From: SH-MAG3 sp035461245
Lineage (GTDB): Bacteria > Gemmatimonadota > Gemmatimonadetes > Longimicrobiales > RSA9
DNA length: 64,000 nt
NCBI GenBank assembly: GCA_035461245.1
Contig: DATHVP010000100.1
Span: 13,345-77,344 of the forward strand
Direction of reading: 5' to 3'
Below, piece by piece: positions 33,931-43,880 of this stretch (position 1 is the first letter of the stretch; every line of letters begins with the position of its first letter). The notes beneath the pieces were generated by a model. The model was not told where the DNA came from, did not search any database, and saw only the letters and a program-made list of their open reading frames with translations. The position numbers and the translations under genes are program-made.

Positions 33931-34578
33931 TCAGGTCTTCAGCGAGAACGGCGGGTACTCGTCGCGCAGCAGCAGCACGTACGTTTCCACGCGCACGGAC
34001 CAGGCAAGTACGCCGAGTGCGAAGCCGTAGAGCGTCTCCGGGTAGCGGCCGGTGAACAGGATGACCACCCAGGCCACGGCGGTGGTGAACGCCCACAGCA
34101 CGTTGAGCACACCCAGCAGCAGGATGTGCGGCAGCGCGAGCAGGATGCGGAAGAAGACCGTGAGGCGGTCCCGCTCCGCTGGCGGTTCGCCGATCTCCAC
34201 GAACGCAGGGTACTCGCCGTCGCCCTCCCCAAACGGCGGGTACTCATCCCGCAGCAGCATGAGGTACGCCGTGGCGCGCACGCGCCAGCGGACGAAGAAG
34301 GCCGCGAAGCGCCACAGCATGTCTATGTGCGCGGCCGTGATGACGATAGCGAACCACATGACGATGGTGGTCAGGAAGACGGCGTGCCCCAGGAGGCCGG
34401 CACTGCTGCTCCAGCTCCAGCCGTCGTCCCAGTTCCAGCCGACGCCCAGCCCGATGGCGGCGGGACCACCCACAAGGATGAGGTGCGGCAACGCGAGGAA
34501 GAAGCGGAACGCCGTGGTCAGGCGGTTGCGGTTCTCCGTGGCCGGCGCCACGTGGACGGTGACGGGATACTCGGTCAT
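33931..34578 (-). CDS. DUF4389 membrane protein
   Basis: A 215-residue protein with four main helices and two copies of the DUF4389 unit: NRLTTAFRFFLALPHLILVG and later RLTVFFRILLALPHILLLGVL. Each unit ends with a LRDEYPPF repeat (YLMLLRDEYPPFGEG and YVLLLRDEYPPFSLK). Function unknown. ATG 34578 is five bases after GGGAG; a GTG two codons earlier is possible. It lies upstream of the large histidine kinase on the same strand, 288 bases away, so they are probably separate transcripts. Confidence 0.88.
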   Translation of the reverse strand: MTEYPVTVHVAPATENRNRLTTAFRFFLALPHLILVGGPAAIGLGVGWNWDDGWSWSSSAGLLGHAVFLTTIVMWFAIVITAAHIDMLWRFAAFFVRWRVRATAYLMLLRDEYPPFGEGDGEYPAFVEIGEPPAERDRLTVFFRILLALPHILLLGVLNVLWAFTTAVAWVVILFTGRYPETLYGFALGVLAWSVRVETYVLLLRDEYPPFSLKT

Positions 34579-34690
34579 GCGCACTCCCGGTGCGAGGAAC
34601 GACGCTGTCTACCCATCCTTACGGGAGACGGCGCGTTTTGCTTCAGGGCCGCGCCGCATTTCAGGCCGGTGTGTCCGGCGCTACATCCTG

Positions 34691-34729
34691 TGCGTAATTG
34701 CGCAATTGCGCAATTGTGCAATTGTGCAC
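34691..34729. repeat. TGCAATTG octamer array, copy 2
   Basis: TGCGTAATTG then CGCAATTG, CGCAATTG, TGCAATTG and TGCACG: five AATTG cores spaced exactly 8 bases apart. It is in the 213-base gap between the addA stop and the DUF4389 start; the rest of the gap shows nothing else. Confidence 0.8.
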
Positions 34730-34791
34730 GGCACCCGCAACCGCCAACGGAGGCCCGGGTGCGGGAGTCCCGGCCCCACCCTGCGAAGCGA

Positions 34792-37700
34792 TCAGACCCG
34801 CCTCACACTGCCGGCCTCCAGGAATACCAGCCAGCCCTCCACCGCGTCCTCATCAATGGCGTACATGCCGGCCACGGCCCGGCGGTACGCGTCCACCTGC
34901 GGCCTGTAGTGGTTGGCCCGCTGCTCCACCTCGGCGGCCTTCGAGACGGCGTCGGTCTTGTAGTCCACGACGGCGGCGGCCACCACCCGCCCGCCTGCGC
35001 GGGTCAGGACGAGCCGGTCCATGAAGCCCTCCACCATGTAGTCTCCGGTGCGGGCCATGAATGGCACCTCGGTCTCCACGCCCGATTCGCCGGGCCAGCG
35101 GCCCCGGCGCAGCAGCTGGCTGATCTCCGGCACGTCCAGCCAGCCGCGGAACTCGCCGATGAGCGCGCCCACGGCGGCGGCGTCCAGGTTCGTCTGCAGC
35201 TCGGCGGCCAGCGTACGCAGCTCGTCGTCCGACGGCGTGCCGTCCTCGAGCCAGCGCACCTCCTGGAACCAGCGGTGGGCAATGGAGCCGCGGGCGGCGG
35301 CGGGGCTCAGGCGCAGGATCATGCCCAGGTCCACGCGCCCGCCGCCCTCGAGCTGGGACGGGCTGCGCCGGGGCAGCGCCCTGGTGCGCGCGGTGCTCTG
35401 GCGCAGCACCAGCGGCGGTGTGGGCCTCGCCGGCGTCTGCGGCTGCGGCGACGTCTCCGCCTGCTCCGCCTCCAGGCGCTTCAGCTTCTCGTGCCAGCCG
35501 GCATCGCCGCGGCACACGACCACGTCGCCTTCCGCAAAGGCCTCTGCGTCAGGCGCCAGTGCGCGCAGGATGAGCCGCGCCGGCGTGCGCCCGTTGCCCT
35601 GGTTGGGTTTGGCGACGATGTGCAGCGCATGCTTTGCCCGTGTCAGCGCCACGTACATGGTGGAGAGCCCGTCCCGCAGCTCGTTGCGAAATGCCTGCTC
35701 CTGCGCCGCCTCCAGTTCCTGCAAGGACGGGAACAGTGCGCACAGCGCCTTGTTCACGAACGGGAACGCCCGGGTCACCGGCGCGCCGGGCGACGGGCGG
35801 TACGCCAGCACCTCGGCGTAACGGCTGCGCACCATGGGCGCATCGAGTTCCGGCAGCACGACAATGTCGAATTCCAGCCCCTTCGCCTGGTGCACGGTCA
35901 TGACGCGGACATTCGCGGCGACGGGGTCCTCCACGCGTTCGTAGCGCACGAACTGCACGAAGTCCGACGGGCGCAGCGTCGCGTGGCTGTCGAAGCGGAA
36001 CGCCAGTTCGCCGAGCTGTGCCAGGCGACGTCGTTCCCGGGCGTCGGCGGCGTTCCGCAACGTGTCCGCCAGGGCGGTGATGGTCGGGCCATAGCCGTCG
36101 TCCAGCAGCCGGCGCCGCAGCTTCGACGTGTGCTCGAGTGTCGCTGCCAGGTCAGTATGGTCCGTGTAGCCGATGGCCGCGCCCAGCGGCGAACGGGCCA
36201 CGTGGTAGCGCGCCACCATGTTGCCGGGGTTGTCGGACATGCGCAGCAGCGCGAGGATGGCCACCACCGGCGCCGCGTCCGTGAGCGCGTTGCCGCCCTC
36301 CTCACTGGCGTGCACGCCCAGGTCCTTCAGGTTCAGCATCATGCGTGCAACGGCGGCGTTGGTCCGCGTCAGGACGCCAATGCTGCGGCCGGGCGCCTCC
36401 TCCATCAGCCGCGCGACTTCCTCCGCCGCACGCCGCATGAGCCGCGGCCGGGCCTCGCCCGGGTCGTCGTCCTTCGGCCCGATCTTCAGCTCGACGTAGC
36501 CGGGCAGGTCCCTCGCCGGCGCGTGCGTGGCAAACTCCTGCAGCCAGTCCCTGGCGACGTCGGTGTACTTCGCCGTCTCGGCGTCGCCTTCCCTGCCCCA
36601 CACTTCCTCCCGGGACAGTTCAGCGTGGACGTCATTGACGAAGTCGAGGACGACCTGGCTCGAGCGCCAGCTCTTCGCCAGCAGCGCTTCCTGCAGCGCG
36701 TACGCGCCGCGCAGGTGACGCACCAGGTCCGGCGTACCGCCGCGCCAGCCGTAGATGGACTGCTTCGGGTCGGCGACGATGATGGCGCCGCGTTCGTCCT
36801 GGTGCCCCGACAGCAGCTCGTCCGCCAGCGGCTCGATGGCCTGCCACTGGGGCACGGACGTGTCCTGGAACTCGTCGAGCAGCACGTGCTTCGTCTGCGC
36901 GTCCAGCCGGTAGTACAGGTCCGCCCGCGCGCCCAGCGGGTCGCCGCCGCCCAGCAGCCGCGTGACGTCGTCGAATTCGTAGGCGCCGAGTTCCGCGCGC
37001 CGGCGTTCGAGCGCCTCGGCGTACAGCTCCGCGAAGCGGCCGAGGGCGTGGGACCGGCGGGCCATGCGCAACGAGACTTCCCGGCGTGCCACATCCCACG
37101 CGTCGTCAATGAAGGCGAGGATGTCATCGGGCACGTCCAGGGAGTCGAACCGGCCGGTGGCACACGCGCCCTTCACGAGGCCGAGGCCCAGGAACGAGGC
37201 CCAGTCGCCGGCCTCCAGCGCCGCCCGCATCTTCTCCAGGTTGGTGGCATAATGCTTCCGCGGCGTGCCCGCCTTCGTGGCGGGCACGGTGAGCGCGGGC
37301 ACGCGCGCCGCCAGGCGCAGTCGCTCCTGTTCCAGCGCCGCCTCGTCGGCGCCCTGCGCCTCGGCGTCGAAGCCGGACCAGTGGCCGTCCGTAGACGGAT
37401 CCAGCGCGTAGTGCACGGCCACAAGCGTCTTCAGCTTGCGCAGCAGGCCGTCATGGAGCGAGCGCGTAAGCGGGTTCCGCGTGATGGAGCGGATGAGGGG
37501 CAGCAGCACGCCGGCGTCATGGTTGCGCAGCACGTCCTGCAGCGCCAGCGAGCGGAGCCGCGCGGACGTGGTCTCGTCGCCGATGTCCCAGTCCGCCGGC
37601 ATGCCCAGCTCGTGGCCGAACGCCGACACGATGCGCAGGAAGAAGGCGTCCAGCGTGCCGATGTTCATGCGGTGCAGGCGCCGCACGGCCTGCAGCAGCA

Positions 37701-38037
37701 CACCGCTCCAGAACGCGCAGTCGTATGCCCGCGCGGCGGCGGCCGTCGCGTCCTCGGCGATGAGTTCCGCGTGCACCGCCAGCTCGCGTGCCTCCTTCGG
37801 GTCCAGGCACGCCGTGGCCAGGCGCAGCAGTACGCGGTCGAGGATCTCGCCGGCGGCCTTGCGCGTGAATGTTGACGCGAAGATGTCGTCCGGCGCCTCG
37901 CCGCGGGCCAGCAGCGCGATGATGCCCGACGAGATGCGGAACGTCTTGCCCGAGCCGGCGGACGCCAGCACGAGCTGGCGCGGCGGCGTGTAGCGGTTCT
38001 CGTCCATGTCGTCGAAGAGGGACAGCACGGTGCTCAC
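34792..38037 (-). CDS. addA: AddA-type UvrD helicase-nuclease subunit
   Basis: A 1081-residue superfamily 1 helicase with a C-terminal nuclease. Walker A is LASAGSGKTF; motif Ia STFTRKAAGEI; motif II LLDEFQDTS; motif III ADPKQSIYGWRGG; motif V-VI region VHQAKGLEFDIVVLPE and STMYVALTRAKH. The C-terminal PD-(D/E)XK domain has VEGFMDRLVL and the catalytic AVVDYKTDAV. AddAB resects double-strand breaks to load RecA. It starts at a GTG overlapping the addB stop by 4 bases, so it is translationally coupled. Overall it is close to AddA in length (about 1150-1250 in Bacillus). Confidence 0.9.
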   Translation of the reverse strand: MSTVLSLFDDMDENRYTPPRQLVLASAGSGKTFRISSGIIALLARGEAPDDIFASTFTRKAAGEILDRVLLRLATACLDPKEARELAVHAELIAEDATAAAARAYDCAFWSGVLLQAVRRLHRMNIGTLDAFFLRIVSAFGHELGMPADWDIGDETTSARLRSLALQDVLRNHDAGVLLPLIRSITRNPLTRSLHDGLLRKLKTLVAVHYALDPSTDGHWSGFDAEAQGADEAALEQERLRLAARVPALTVPATKAGTPRKHYATNLEKMRAALEAGDWASFLGLGLVKGACATGRFDSLDVPDDILAFIDDAWDVARREVSLRMARRSHALGRFAELYAEALERRRAELGAYEFDDVTRLLGGGDPLGARADLYYRLDAQTKHVLLDEFQDTSVPQWQAIEPLADELLSGHQDERGAIIVADPKQSIYGWRGGTPDLVRHLRGAYALQEALLAKSWRSSQVVLDFVNDVHAELSREEVWGREGDAETAKYTDVARDWLQEFATHAPARDLPGYVELKIGPKDDDPGEARPRLMRRAAEEVARLMEEAPGRSIGVLTRTNAAVARMMLNLKDLGVHASEEGGNALTDAAPVVAILALLRMSDNPGNMVARYHVARSPLGAAIGYTDHTDLAATLEHTSKLRRRLLDDGYGPTITALADTLRNAADARERRRLAQLGELAFRFDSHATLRPSDFVQFVRYERVEDPVAANVRVMTVHQAKGLEFDIVVLPELDAPMVRSRYAEVLAYRPSPGAPVTRAFPFVNKALCALFPSLQELEAAQEQAFRNELRDGLSTMYVALTRAKHALHIVAKPNQGNGRTPARLILRALAPDAEAFAEGDVVVCRGDAGWHEKLKRLEAEQAETSPQPQTPARPTPPLVLRQSTARTRALPRRSPSQLEGGGRVDLGMILRLSPAAARGSIAHRWFQEVRWLEDGTPSDDELRTLAAELQTNLDAAAVGALIGEFRGWLDVPEISQLLRRGRWPGESGVETEVPFMARTGDYMVEGFMDRLVLTRAGGRVVAAAVVDYKTDAVSKAAEVEQRANHYRPQVDAYRRAVAGMYAIDEDAVEGWLVFLEAGSVRRV

Positions 38038-40982
38038 GACGCCACCTCCTCGGCGACATCGTCATCCTCCAGCACCAGGCGGCCGCGGCCCAGCAGCTCC
38101 GCCATGTCATCGGCGTACCAGCCACTGTCGAGCCCAGGGAACTCGAAGACGTTACGACGCACGGTGTCAACGACGTCGCGGGCGGCGTCCATCGCCGCCG
38201 CCAGCTCCTGCTGCGTCCACTGCACCTCGGCGAAGCGGATCTCGTCGGGGTTGCCGCACAGCAGGATGTAGCCGAGGCGGACGTCGGCATCGGCACCACC
38301 GGTGAACGCGCGGTTGCCGTCGTCGTCCACGACGTGGGGCAGGATGTGACGGTACAGCGGCAGCTGCAGGTCGATCCAGCCGTCGCGGTTGCGGTGCTTC
38401 TTCTCCGGGTCGTCGCCCCGCTCGCCGGTCTTGTAGTCCAGCAGCGCCCACGCGCCGGTTGCCGCATGGTAGTCAATGCGGTCAATCCGGCCCCTTACGC
38501 GGAACCCGGCATCGAACGGCAGCGGCACACCGCCCTCGGGCGTGCCGTACTCCACTGCCACCGTCCGCCAGCCGTCGGCCACACGCCGGGCCTGTACGGC
38601 CGCGAACGTGCGCAGCCGCAGCCGCAACTGCTCCACCTGAAGCCGTACCGCCGGGAAGACGGCGCCATAGTTCTGCGCCACGTACTCGTCCAGGCACGCG
38701 TCCAGGGCGGCTGCCACGACGTTTACATCGTCAGACGCCGCGGCCGGCGTCCGGCCGAACATCTCGAGGACGCGGTGGGCCAGGGTGCCGAAGCGCATGG
38801 GGTCGAGTTCGCGCTGCGCGTCGTCCACGACGTCGCCGGCAATGGCCCGGCCCAGCGCCCAGCCGTATGGATCGCTGAGCACACTGCCGAACTCGGTGAC
38901 GCTGAGGCTGGTGGGCACCTCCGGCAGCGAGATCACCCGCTCCGGCGGCAGCGCGAAGCGGGACTCGGTGGCAGGCGGCGCGCCGTCGGTGACCGCGCCG
39001 GGCACGACTTCCGCCGGTGCGCCGGCGGCAGGGTCGCCCAGGTACGCCCGGACCCGCCGGGCGAGTGCCGTACCCGACGTCGCCAGCAGCAACCGGCTGG
39101 GCCGCAGCGGGTCGCCCAGCAGGGTGCGCCGGCCGGCGACGACGTGCACGTGACGGGATTGCAGCATGGCGGTGAGCTGGTACGCGTCCCGGGCGTAGCG
39201 CCGCTCGTTGTCCTCCATGCCCAGGCGCGACCGGAGCGCGTTCGGCAGGAACGCGTCGGCGTTCACCGCCTCCGGCACGAACGGCTCGTTCATGCCCGTG
39301 AGGATGGCCACGGGCGCATCGTCCAGGTGCAGCTCCAGCCAGCCCAGCAGCTCGATGGCGACGTCGTCTGCGTCCGGCGGCAGCGCGTCGCCGGAGACGC
39401 CGTCGAGGAGGAGGTGGATGGCGGTGGCGGCGTCACAGACTTCGTCCAGTTCCGGGGGCACGCCCTCGAAGGCGTGGGCCACGTCCCGCAGCTTCTGCGC
39501 AAACGCGAGCAGCCGCTGCTCGTCGCGCACGTGACGGTGCAGTGCCCGCTCGCCGTAGATCTCCAGCACGAGGGCGAGCAGCCGCGGCATCCACTCACGC
39601 AGCGGTCGCACGCCCTCCAGCCCGCCCAGCATGCCGTCGCCCAGCAGCGCGGTACGCAGCGCCTCCGCCACCGCGCGGCCGCGGCCGCCGGCGCCGCCCA
39701 TCTCGCCAGTGAGGGTGTACGGCGTGCGCTCGCACAGGAACGTGTCCAGCTGCGCCAGCCAGCCGTCGCTGTCCCTGAACGCCGCCGCACCACTGTGCTC
39801 CACCTGCCAGCGCCTTCGCGTCAACCATTCGCCGAACGCCGGATGCCGGGCCAGCGCCGCCGCGGCCTCGTACGAATGGTCCCGCAGCACGTCCGCAATG
39901 GCCTCCAGCAGGCGGAACGGCGATGTCCGCTCGATGGGCACGCCGGCGGCGTAACGCGCCGGCACGCCCGCCGTCAGCAGCCGGAAGTCAGGACGTCGTT
40001 CGTCGCCCTCACCGGCCATGTAGCGCGTGGCCACACCCGCCGACGCGAACTCCCGCTCCAGCGTCGGCACGACTTCCACGTCCGGCACGCCGATGACGAT
40101 CTCGTCGGCGGCGTACGCGCCAGCCAGCCGCGCCACCGCCGCCGCCGCCTCCCGGGCCTGCGCCGAGGGATGCCCGACAATGGCCAGGCGCTCGTCGTCA
40201 ATCTCGATTTCCCTGCGCAGCCAGTGCTGCGGCCGCACGCAGCCCAGCTCGTCGAACGCGCCGGCCTCGTCAGCGGGCGCGTGGACCAGCACGCGCAGCC
40301 GCTCCCGTGGCACGCGCTGCAGCATGGTGCGCACGAGCACGGGCATCTCCGCCACGCCCACCAGCCAGAGATCCGCCGCGCACGCGATGCGGCCGGCCGC
40401 CGCCGCGTCCATGCGCGCCAGCTCCCGGTCCTGCAGGCCGCGCCCCTCGAGCTCCTCCGCCACCGCCTGCTGCAGCTCGCCCAGGACCGTCCACCGCTCG
40501 GAATCGTCGAACAGCTCACGACACTCCCGGGCGACGTCGCCAAAGCGACGCCCCGCGGCCGCCACCGACCGGTGCAGCCCCGCGACCACGTCGGCCAGCG
40601 CGAACCAGCCGCGCAGGTCATCGGCACCGGGGGAGCGCGGGAACAGCACCTCCCGCCGGGACTCGGGCAGCACCCGCAACTGCCGCAGCCACAGACGACG
40701 ACATAGCTCGCCATCGGCAATTGGCGCGTCCGGCGCATACAGCAGCTCGGGCAGCGCGCCAACGGTCACCACCTGCGGCGGCACCAGCCGCAGCCGGCGC
40801 CGCGCCGCCTCGGCGACGAGCAGCTCCTTCAGGCGACGGCCCGCACGGGCGCCGGGCAGCACGATGACCGCGCCGGCCAGGTCCATGGTGTCGCCGACGG
40901 CATACGCATCGGCCATGAGCGTCGCGGCGGCGGGAAGGGCGGGGGCGTCCCAGTCGAGAAAATGTCGTGGATCCGGCGTCAC
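38034..40982 (-). CDS. addB: AddB-like nuclease/inactivated-helicase subunit
   Basis: A 982-residue partner of AddA. The N-terminal region resembles an SF1 fold in which Walker A is degenerate (IVLPGARAGRRLKE), as in the alpha- and delta-proteobacterial AddB group and RecC. The C-terminal nuclease has RGRIDRIDYH, WALLDYKTGE and LQLPLYRH, a complete PD-(D/E)XK active site. I do not see the four-cysteine iron-sulfur cluster of the Bacillus enzyme. The GTG start lies seven bases after AGGA. Order addB-addA with 4-base overlap is the usual one. Confidence 0.85.
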   Translation of the reverse strand: MTPDPRHFLDWDAPALPAAATLMADAYAVGDTMDLAGAVIVLPGARAGRRLKELLVAEAARRRLRLVPPQVVTVGALPELLYAPDAPIADGELCRRLWLRQLRVLPESRREVLFPRSPGADDLRGWFALADVVAGLHRSVAAAGRRFGDVARECRELFDDSERWTVLGELQQAVAEELEGRGLQDRELARMDAAAAGRIACAADLWLVGVAEMPVLVRTMLQRVPRERLRVLVHAPADEAGAFDELGCVRPQHWLRREIEIDDERLAIVGHPSAQAREAAAAVARLAGAYAADEIVIGVPDVEVVPTLEREFASAGVATRYMAGEGDERRPDFRLLTAGVPARYAAGVPIERTSPFRLLEAIADVLRDHSYEAAAALARHPAFGEWLTRRRWQVEHSGAAAFRDSDGWLAQLDTFLCERTPYTLTGEMGGAGGRGRAVAEALRTALLGDGMLGGLEGVRPLREWMPRLLALVLEIYGERALHRHVRDEQRLLAFAQKLRDVAHAFEGVPPELDEVCDAATAIHLLLDGVSGDALPPDADDVAIELLGWLELHLDDAPVAILTGMNEPFVPEAVNADAFLPNALRSRLGMEDNERRYARDAYQLTAMLQSRHVHVVAGRRTLLGDPLRPSRLLLATSGTALARRVRAYLGDPAAGAPAEVVPGAVTDGAPPATESRFALPPERVISLPEVPTSLSVTEFGSVLSDPYGWALGRAIAGDVVDDAQRELDPMRFGTLAHRVLEMFGRTPAAASDDVNVVAAALDACLDEYVAQNYGAVFPAVRLQVEQLRLRLRTFAAVQARRVADGWRTVAVEYGTPEGGVPLPFDAGFRVRGRIDRIDYHAATGAWALLDYKTGERGDDPEKKHRNRDGWIDLQLPLYRHILPHVVDDDGNRAFTGGADADVRLGYILLCGNPDEIRFAEVQWTQQELAAAMDAARDVVDTVRRNVFEFPGLDSGWYADDMAELLGRGRLVLEDDDVAEEVAS

Positions 40983-41160
40983 TACGAAGTCCTGCTGGAG
41001 TCACGGAGCGTCCGCGACCGTGGGCGCGCGGGCGGTGCGGCTCCCTGAATATGGGGCATGGCTGTGACAGGCGCAGGTGGGTGCAGGTGGCGGCGGCCCC
41101 GGCTGCCATTGCGCCGTCCCGGCGTGCCGGCCGGAGGGCCTCCGACTCTCGGCGCAGCCG

Positions 41161-41207
41161 TGCACAATTGTGCAATTGCGTAATTGTGCAATTGTGCAAT
41201 TGTGCAT
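41161..41207. repeat. TGCAATTG octamer array, copy 3
   Basis: TGCACAATTG, TGCAATTG, CGTAATTG, TGCAATTG, TGCAATTG, TGCATCG: six AATTG cores at strict 8-base spacing. This lies in the 347-base gap between addB and the ADOP permease. The gap holds no supportable gene; it contains this array and the tandem repeats at 41260-41323. Confidence 0.8.
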
Positions 41208-41259
41208 CGGCTTCAGCTGCCGACCTGGGCTTACGGCCGCGCTTCCCGCGGGGACGCCC

Positions 41260-41323
41260 GTCCTCGCGGCCTGTCCTCGCGGCCTGTCCTCGCGGCCGTC
41301 CTCGCGGGCCGTCCTCGCGTGGC
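41260..41323. repeat. Five tandem 12-13 base repeats GTCCTCGCGGCCT
   Basis: Five near-identical units begin at 41260, 41273, 41286, 41298 and 41311, just beyond the stop of the permease gene (41330). The core CCTCGCGG also occurs in the palindromic repeats at 27281. Confidence 0.75.
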
Positions 41324-41329
41324 GCCCCC

Positions 41330-43801
41330 CTACGCCTCGGCCTTCAGCGCCTGCGTCGGCTGGATGCTGAGGGCGCGGCGCAGGGGCAGCGCGCACGCCA
41401 GCAGCGCCGCCGCCAGCATGACGACGACGGCGGCGAGGAGCAGCAGGACCTCCCGGGTGGAGCCGAGCCCGAACAGGGCCACCAGCGCGCTGCCTGCCAG
41501 GACGCCTGCGCCGACCTGGAGCAACGCACGCCCGAAGATGCCGGTGACGATGCTGCGGGGCCGCGCGCCCAGGGCCACGCGGATGCCGATCTCCCGCGTG
41601 CGCCGGGACACGGTGAACGCCATGAGCGCGTGGATGCCGCTGGCGGACAGGACGAGCACGATGAACGATACGAGCCAGGCAACATACGTCAGCGTCCAGT
41701 TCATCGTCGCCTCGCCGCCGCCTACCGTGGTTAGCGGCTGCACGTCGGTGAGGCGGATGGTGGGGTCCACAGCAGCGGCGACGGCCCGGAGCCGCGGGGC
41801 GAAGGACTCGGGATCCTGTACGCGGACGGCCAGGCTCAACCGGGTACCGGCCGCCGGCAGACGCGGCCGGTAGATGGCCGACTGCTCATGGGGCTGCGGC
41901 AGCTGCCATCCGAAATCCCGGACGACGCCCACCACCTCGTACCACGCGGCGTCCGCCACGCTGCTGTCCTCGCCCCCGACGATGCGCACGCGCTGGCCGA
42001 GCGCATTGGCGTCGCCGAAGACGTGGCGCACGAAGGACTCGTTGACGATGATCACGCGACGGCTCTCGAAGTCCACCGGCGAGAAGTCGCGACCGGCGAT
42101 GACTTCGGTGCCGAACGTCGGGAAGAAGCCATCGGATACCTGGACCAGCGTGCTGGTGCGCAGCGCGCCCGTCACGGCACCGGCGACGGTGTCCACCTCG
42201 ATCCTGTACTTGAACTGGTCCATGACCGGCAACCGGTCGGCGTAGGTGACGGCCTCGACGCCAGGCTCCGCCAGGAGGCGCTGCTGCAGTTCGGCCAGGC
42301 TGAGGCGCGCGCGGGCGGCGAAGGCGTCGCCGTCGAGATGATGGTCCTCCCGGTCCACGCCGACGCTGGCGGTGAGGTAACGCTCGGCGCCGATGCCCTC
42401 CGCTCGCTGCATGAAGCGGTTCGACTCGAAGACGCCACCCGCGGCCAGCGGCAGGAACGCGACGGTGATGGCGATCTGGATGATGATCACGGCAGTCCAG
42501 AAGCCGCCGAAGCGAAGACCCGTATGGGCCGTGCCCTGGCTGCGCAGCGCGTCCTGCAGGTTCACCCGGGTGGCGCGCAGGGCAGGCAGGATGCCGACGA
42601 TGGCGGCGCCAAACAGCGCCAGCAGCGCGGCGTACAGCACCGTGCGCCACGACAGGCTGGCGTCGATCCAGAAGGGCAGGCCGCCGCCGGCCATCATGCC
42701 CAGGCCGATGCCCATGGCCACGCGCGCGATCACCAGCCCCAGAACGGCGGCTACTGCAGTCAGCACCAGGGCCTCGACAAACAGCTGCGCGACGATGCGA
42801 CGTCGACTGGCACCGAGGACGTTGCGTACCGTGATCTCCCAGGAACGCGTCGCAGTGCGAGCGAACACCAGCGTCGCGATATTCGCGCTGATGATGACGA
42901 GGAGCATCAGGAAGACGACGTTCACCCCATAGAGGATCCGGCTGATGAGCAGCGCTTCGCCGCCCTCGATGGGCGGGCGCCCGTACGCCACCACGCGCGG
43001 ACGCAGATGACGGTGCGTGTCCGGGTTGTCCGCCGCGATGCCCGCGGAGATGGCGCCCAGCTCCACTTCCGCACGGGCCATCGATGCACCCGGTGCCAGG
43101 CGCCCGAAGACGGAGACCGACGGTCCCGTGCGCGGTTCCAGCGATGCACCATCCACGCGCAGCGGCGCCCAGATGCGCTGGTTCTCCGGGAAGCCGAAAC
43201 CCTCCGGCATCACCCCCACAACCGTGGCCATGGCACTGCCCAGCTGCACCGGCTGGCCCACCACCGCCGGGTCCCCGCCGAAGCGCGTCTGCCAGAGCGT
43301 GTAACCGATGACGACGACGGGCGGCTCACCGGCCTGCTCGTCTTCGGCCGTGAGCACGCGGCCCAGCAACGGCGGTGTGCCCATGACACGGAATGCGGAC
43401 GACGTGACCTCCGCGCCCTGCACCGGTTCCGAGCCGCCGTCGCCCGTGTCCAGGTTGCGCACGAAGGACACCGCCGCGCCCAGGTCCCGGAGCGTCGTGG
43501 CATGCTCCCGCCAGATGGCCAGGTCGTACAGGGAACGGCTCTCCAGCGACATCGCCTCGGCGTCCCAGTTGCGTACGGACACTACCGGGTCGCCGCCGGG
43601 CGTCGTCACGCTCGGGCGCATGACCTTGTTGAGCCCCTCGAAGTACAGCGTGCCCAGGGCGATGGCCACCGCAAGGGCGAACGCCCCCACTACGGTCAGC
43701 CCGGGATACCGCGCCAGCATGCGCAGGCCCATCTTGACGTCCAGCCGGGAAATCCAGGGGAAGCCGCGGTTGCCCTCGTCGTGCCTGTCGGTTGGCGTCA
43801 T
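41330..43801 (-). CDS. ADOP/MacB-type ABC permease (FtsX-like)
   Basis: An 823-residue inner-membrane protein with the ADOP layout: an N-terminal helix, a large periplasmic MacB_PCD domain (VVVIGYTLWQTRFGGDPAVVGQPVQL; VVGVMPEGFGFPE), an FtsX helix bundle, a second periplasmic domain (VIAGRDFSPVDFESRRVIIVNESFVRHVF), and a second FtsX bundle ending in LRRALSIQPTQALK. No ATPase is fused or adjacent. Such proteins are abundant in Acidobacteriota and Gemmatimonadota; the substrate is unknown. ATG 43801 follows GGGAG; the open frame upstream to 43927 covers the promoter. Confidence 0.9.
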   Translation of the reverse strand: MTPTDRHDEGNRGFPWISRLDVKMGLRMLARYPGLTVVGAFALAVAIALGTLYFEGLNKVMRPSVTTPGGDPVVSVRNWDAEAMSLESRSLYDLAIWREHATTLRDLGAAVSFVRNLDTGDGGSEPVQGAEVTSSAFRVMGTPPLLGRVLTAEDEQAGEPPVVVIGYTLWQTRFGGDPAVVGQPVQLGSAMATVVGVMPEGFGFPENQRIWAPLRVDGASLEPRTGPSVSVFGRLAPGASMARAEVELGAISAGIAADNPDTHRHLRPRVVAYGRPPIEGGEALLISRILYGVNVVFLMLLVIISANIATLVFARTATRSWEITVRNVLGASRRRIVAQLFVEALVLTAVAAVLGLVIARVAMGIGLGMMAGGGLPFWIDASLSWRTVLYAALLALFGAAIVGILPALRATRVNLQDALRSQGTAHTGLRFGGFWTAVIIIQIAITVAFLPLAAGGVFESNRFMQRAEGIGAERYLTASVGVDREDHHLDGDAFAARARLSLAELQQRLLAEPGVEAVTYADRLPVMDQFKYRIEVDTVAGAVTGALRTSTLVQVSDGFFPTFGTEVIAGRDFSPVDFESRRVIIVNESFVRHVFGDANALGQRVRIVGGEDSSVADAAWYEVVGVVRDFGWQLPQPHEQSAIYRPRLPAAGTRLSLAVRVQDPESFAPRLRAVAAAVDPTIRLTDVQPLTTVGGGEATMNWTLTYVAWLVSFIVLVLSASGIHALMAFTVSRRTREIGIRVALGARPRSIVTGIFGRALLQVGAGVLAGSALVALFGLGSTREVLLLLAAVVVMLAAALLACALPLRRALSIQPTQALKAEA

Positions 43802-43880
43802 GGTCGTGGACTCCCAGCCCCGGTTCGTGCGTTGCGTCAAGAAAGGTTTGGGCGCCGGCCGCGCCGTGTCCGTCGAAGTA

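Noticed and set aside
34691..34729. A CRISPR array
   Set aside because: Units are only 8 bases with no spacers and no cas genes are in the window.
33721..37875. A plus-strand open frame of over 1300 codons
   Set aside because: It lies opposite addA and the DUF4389 gene, has no domain, and is rich in His, Arg and Gln as expected from antisense of G+C-rich codons.
38334..40706. A plus-strand open frame of 790 codons opposite addB
   Set aside because: Compositional shadow of a well supported helicase-nuclease gene. The same holds for long frames at 30790-33051, 18157-19695, 50478-52307 and 60274-62334.
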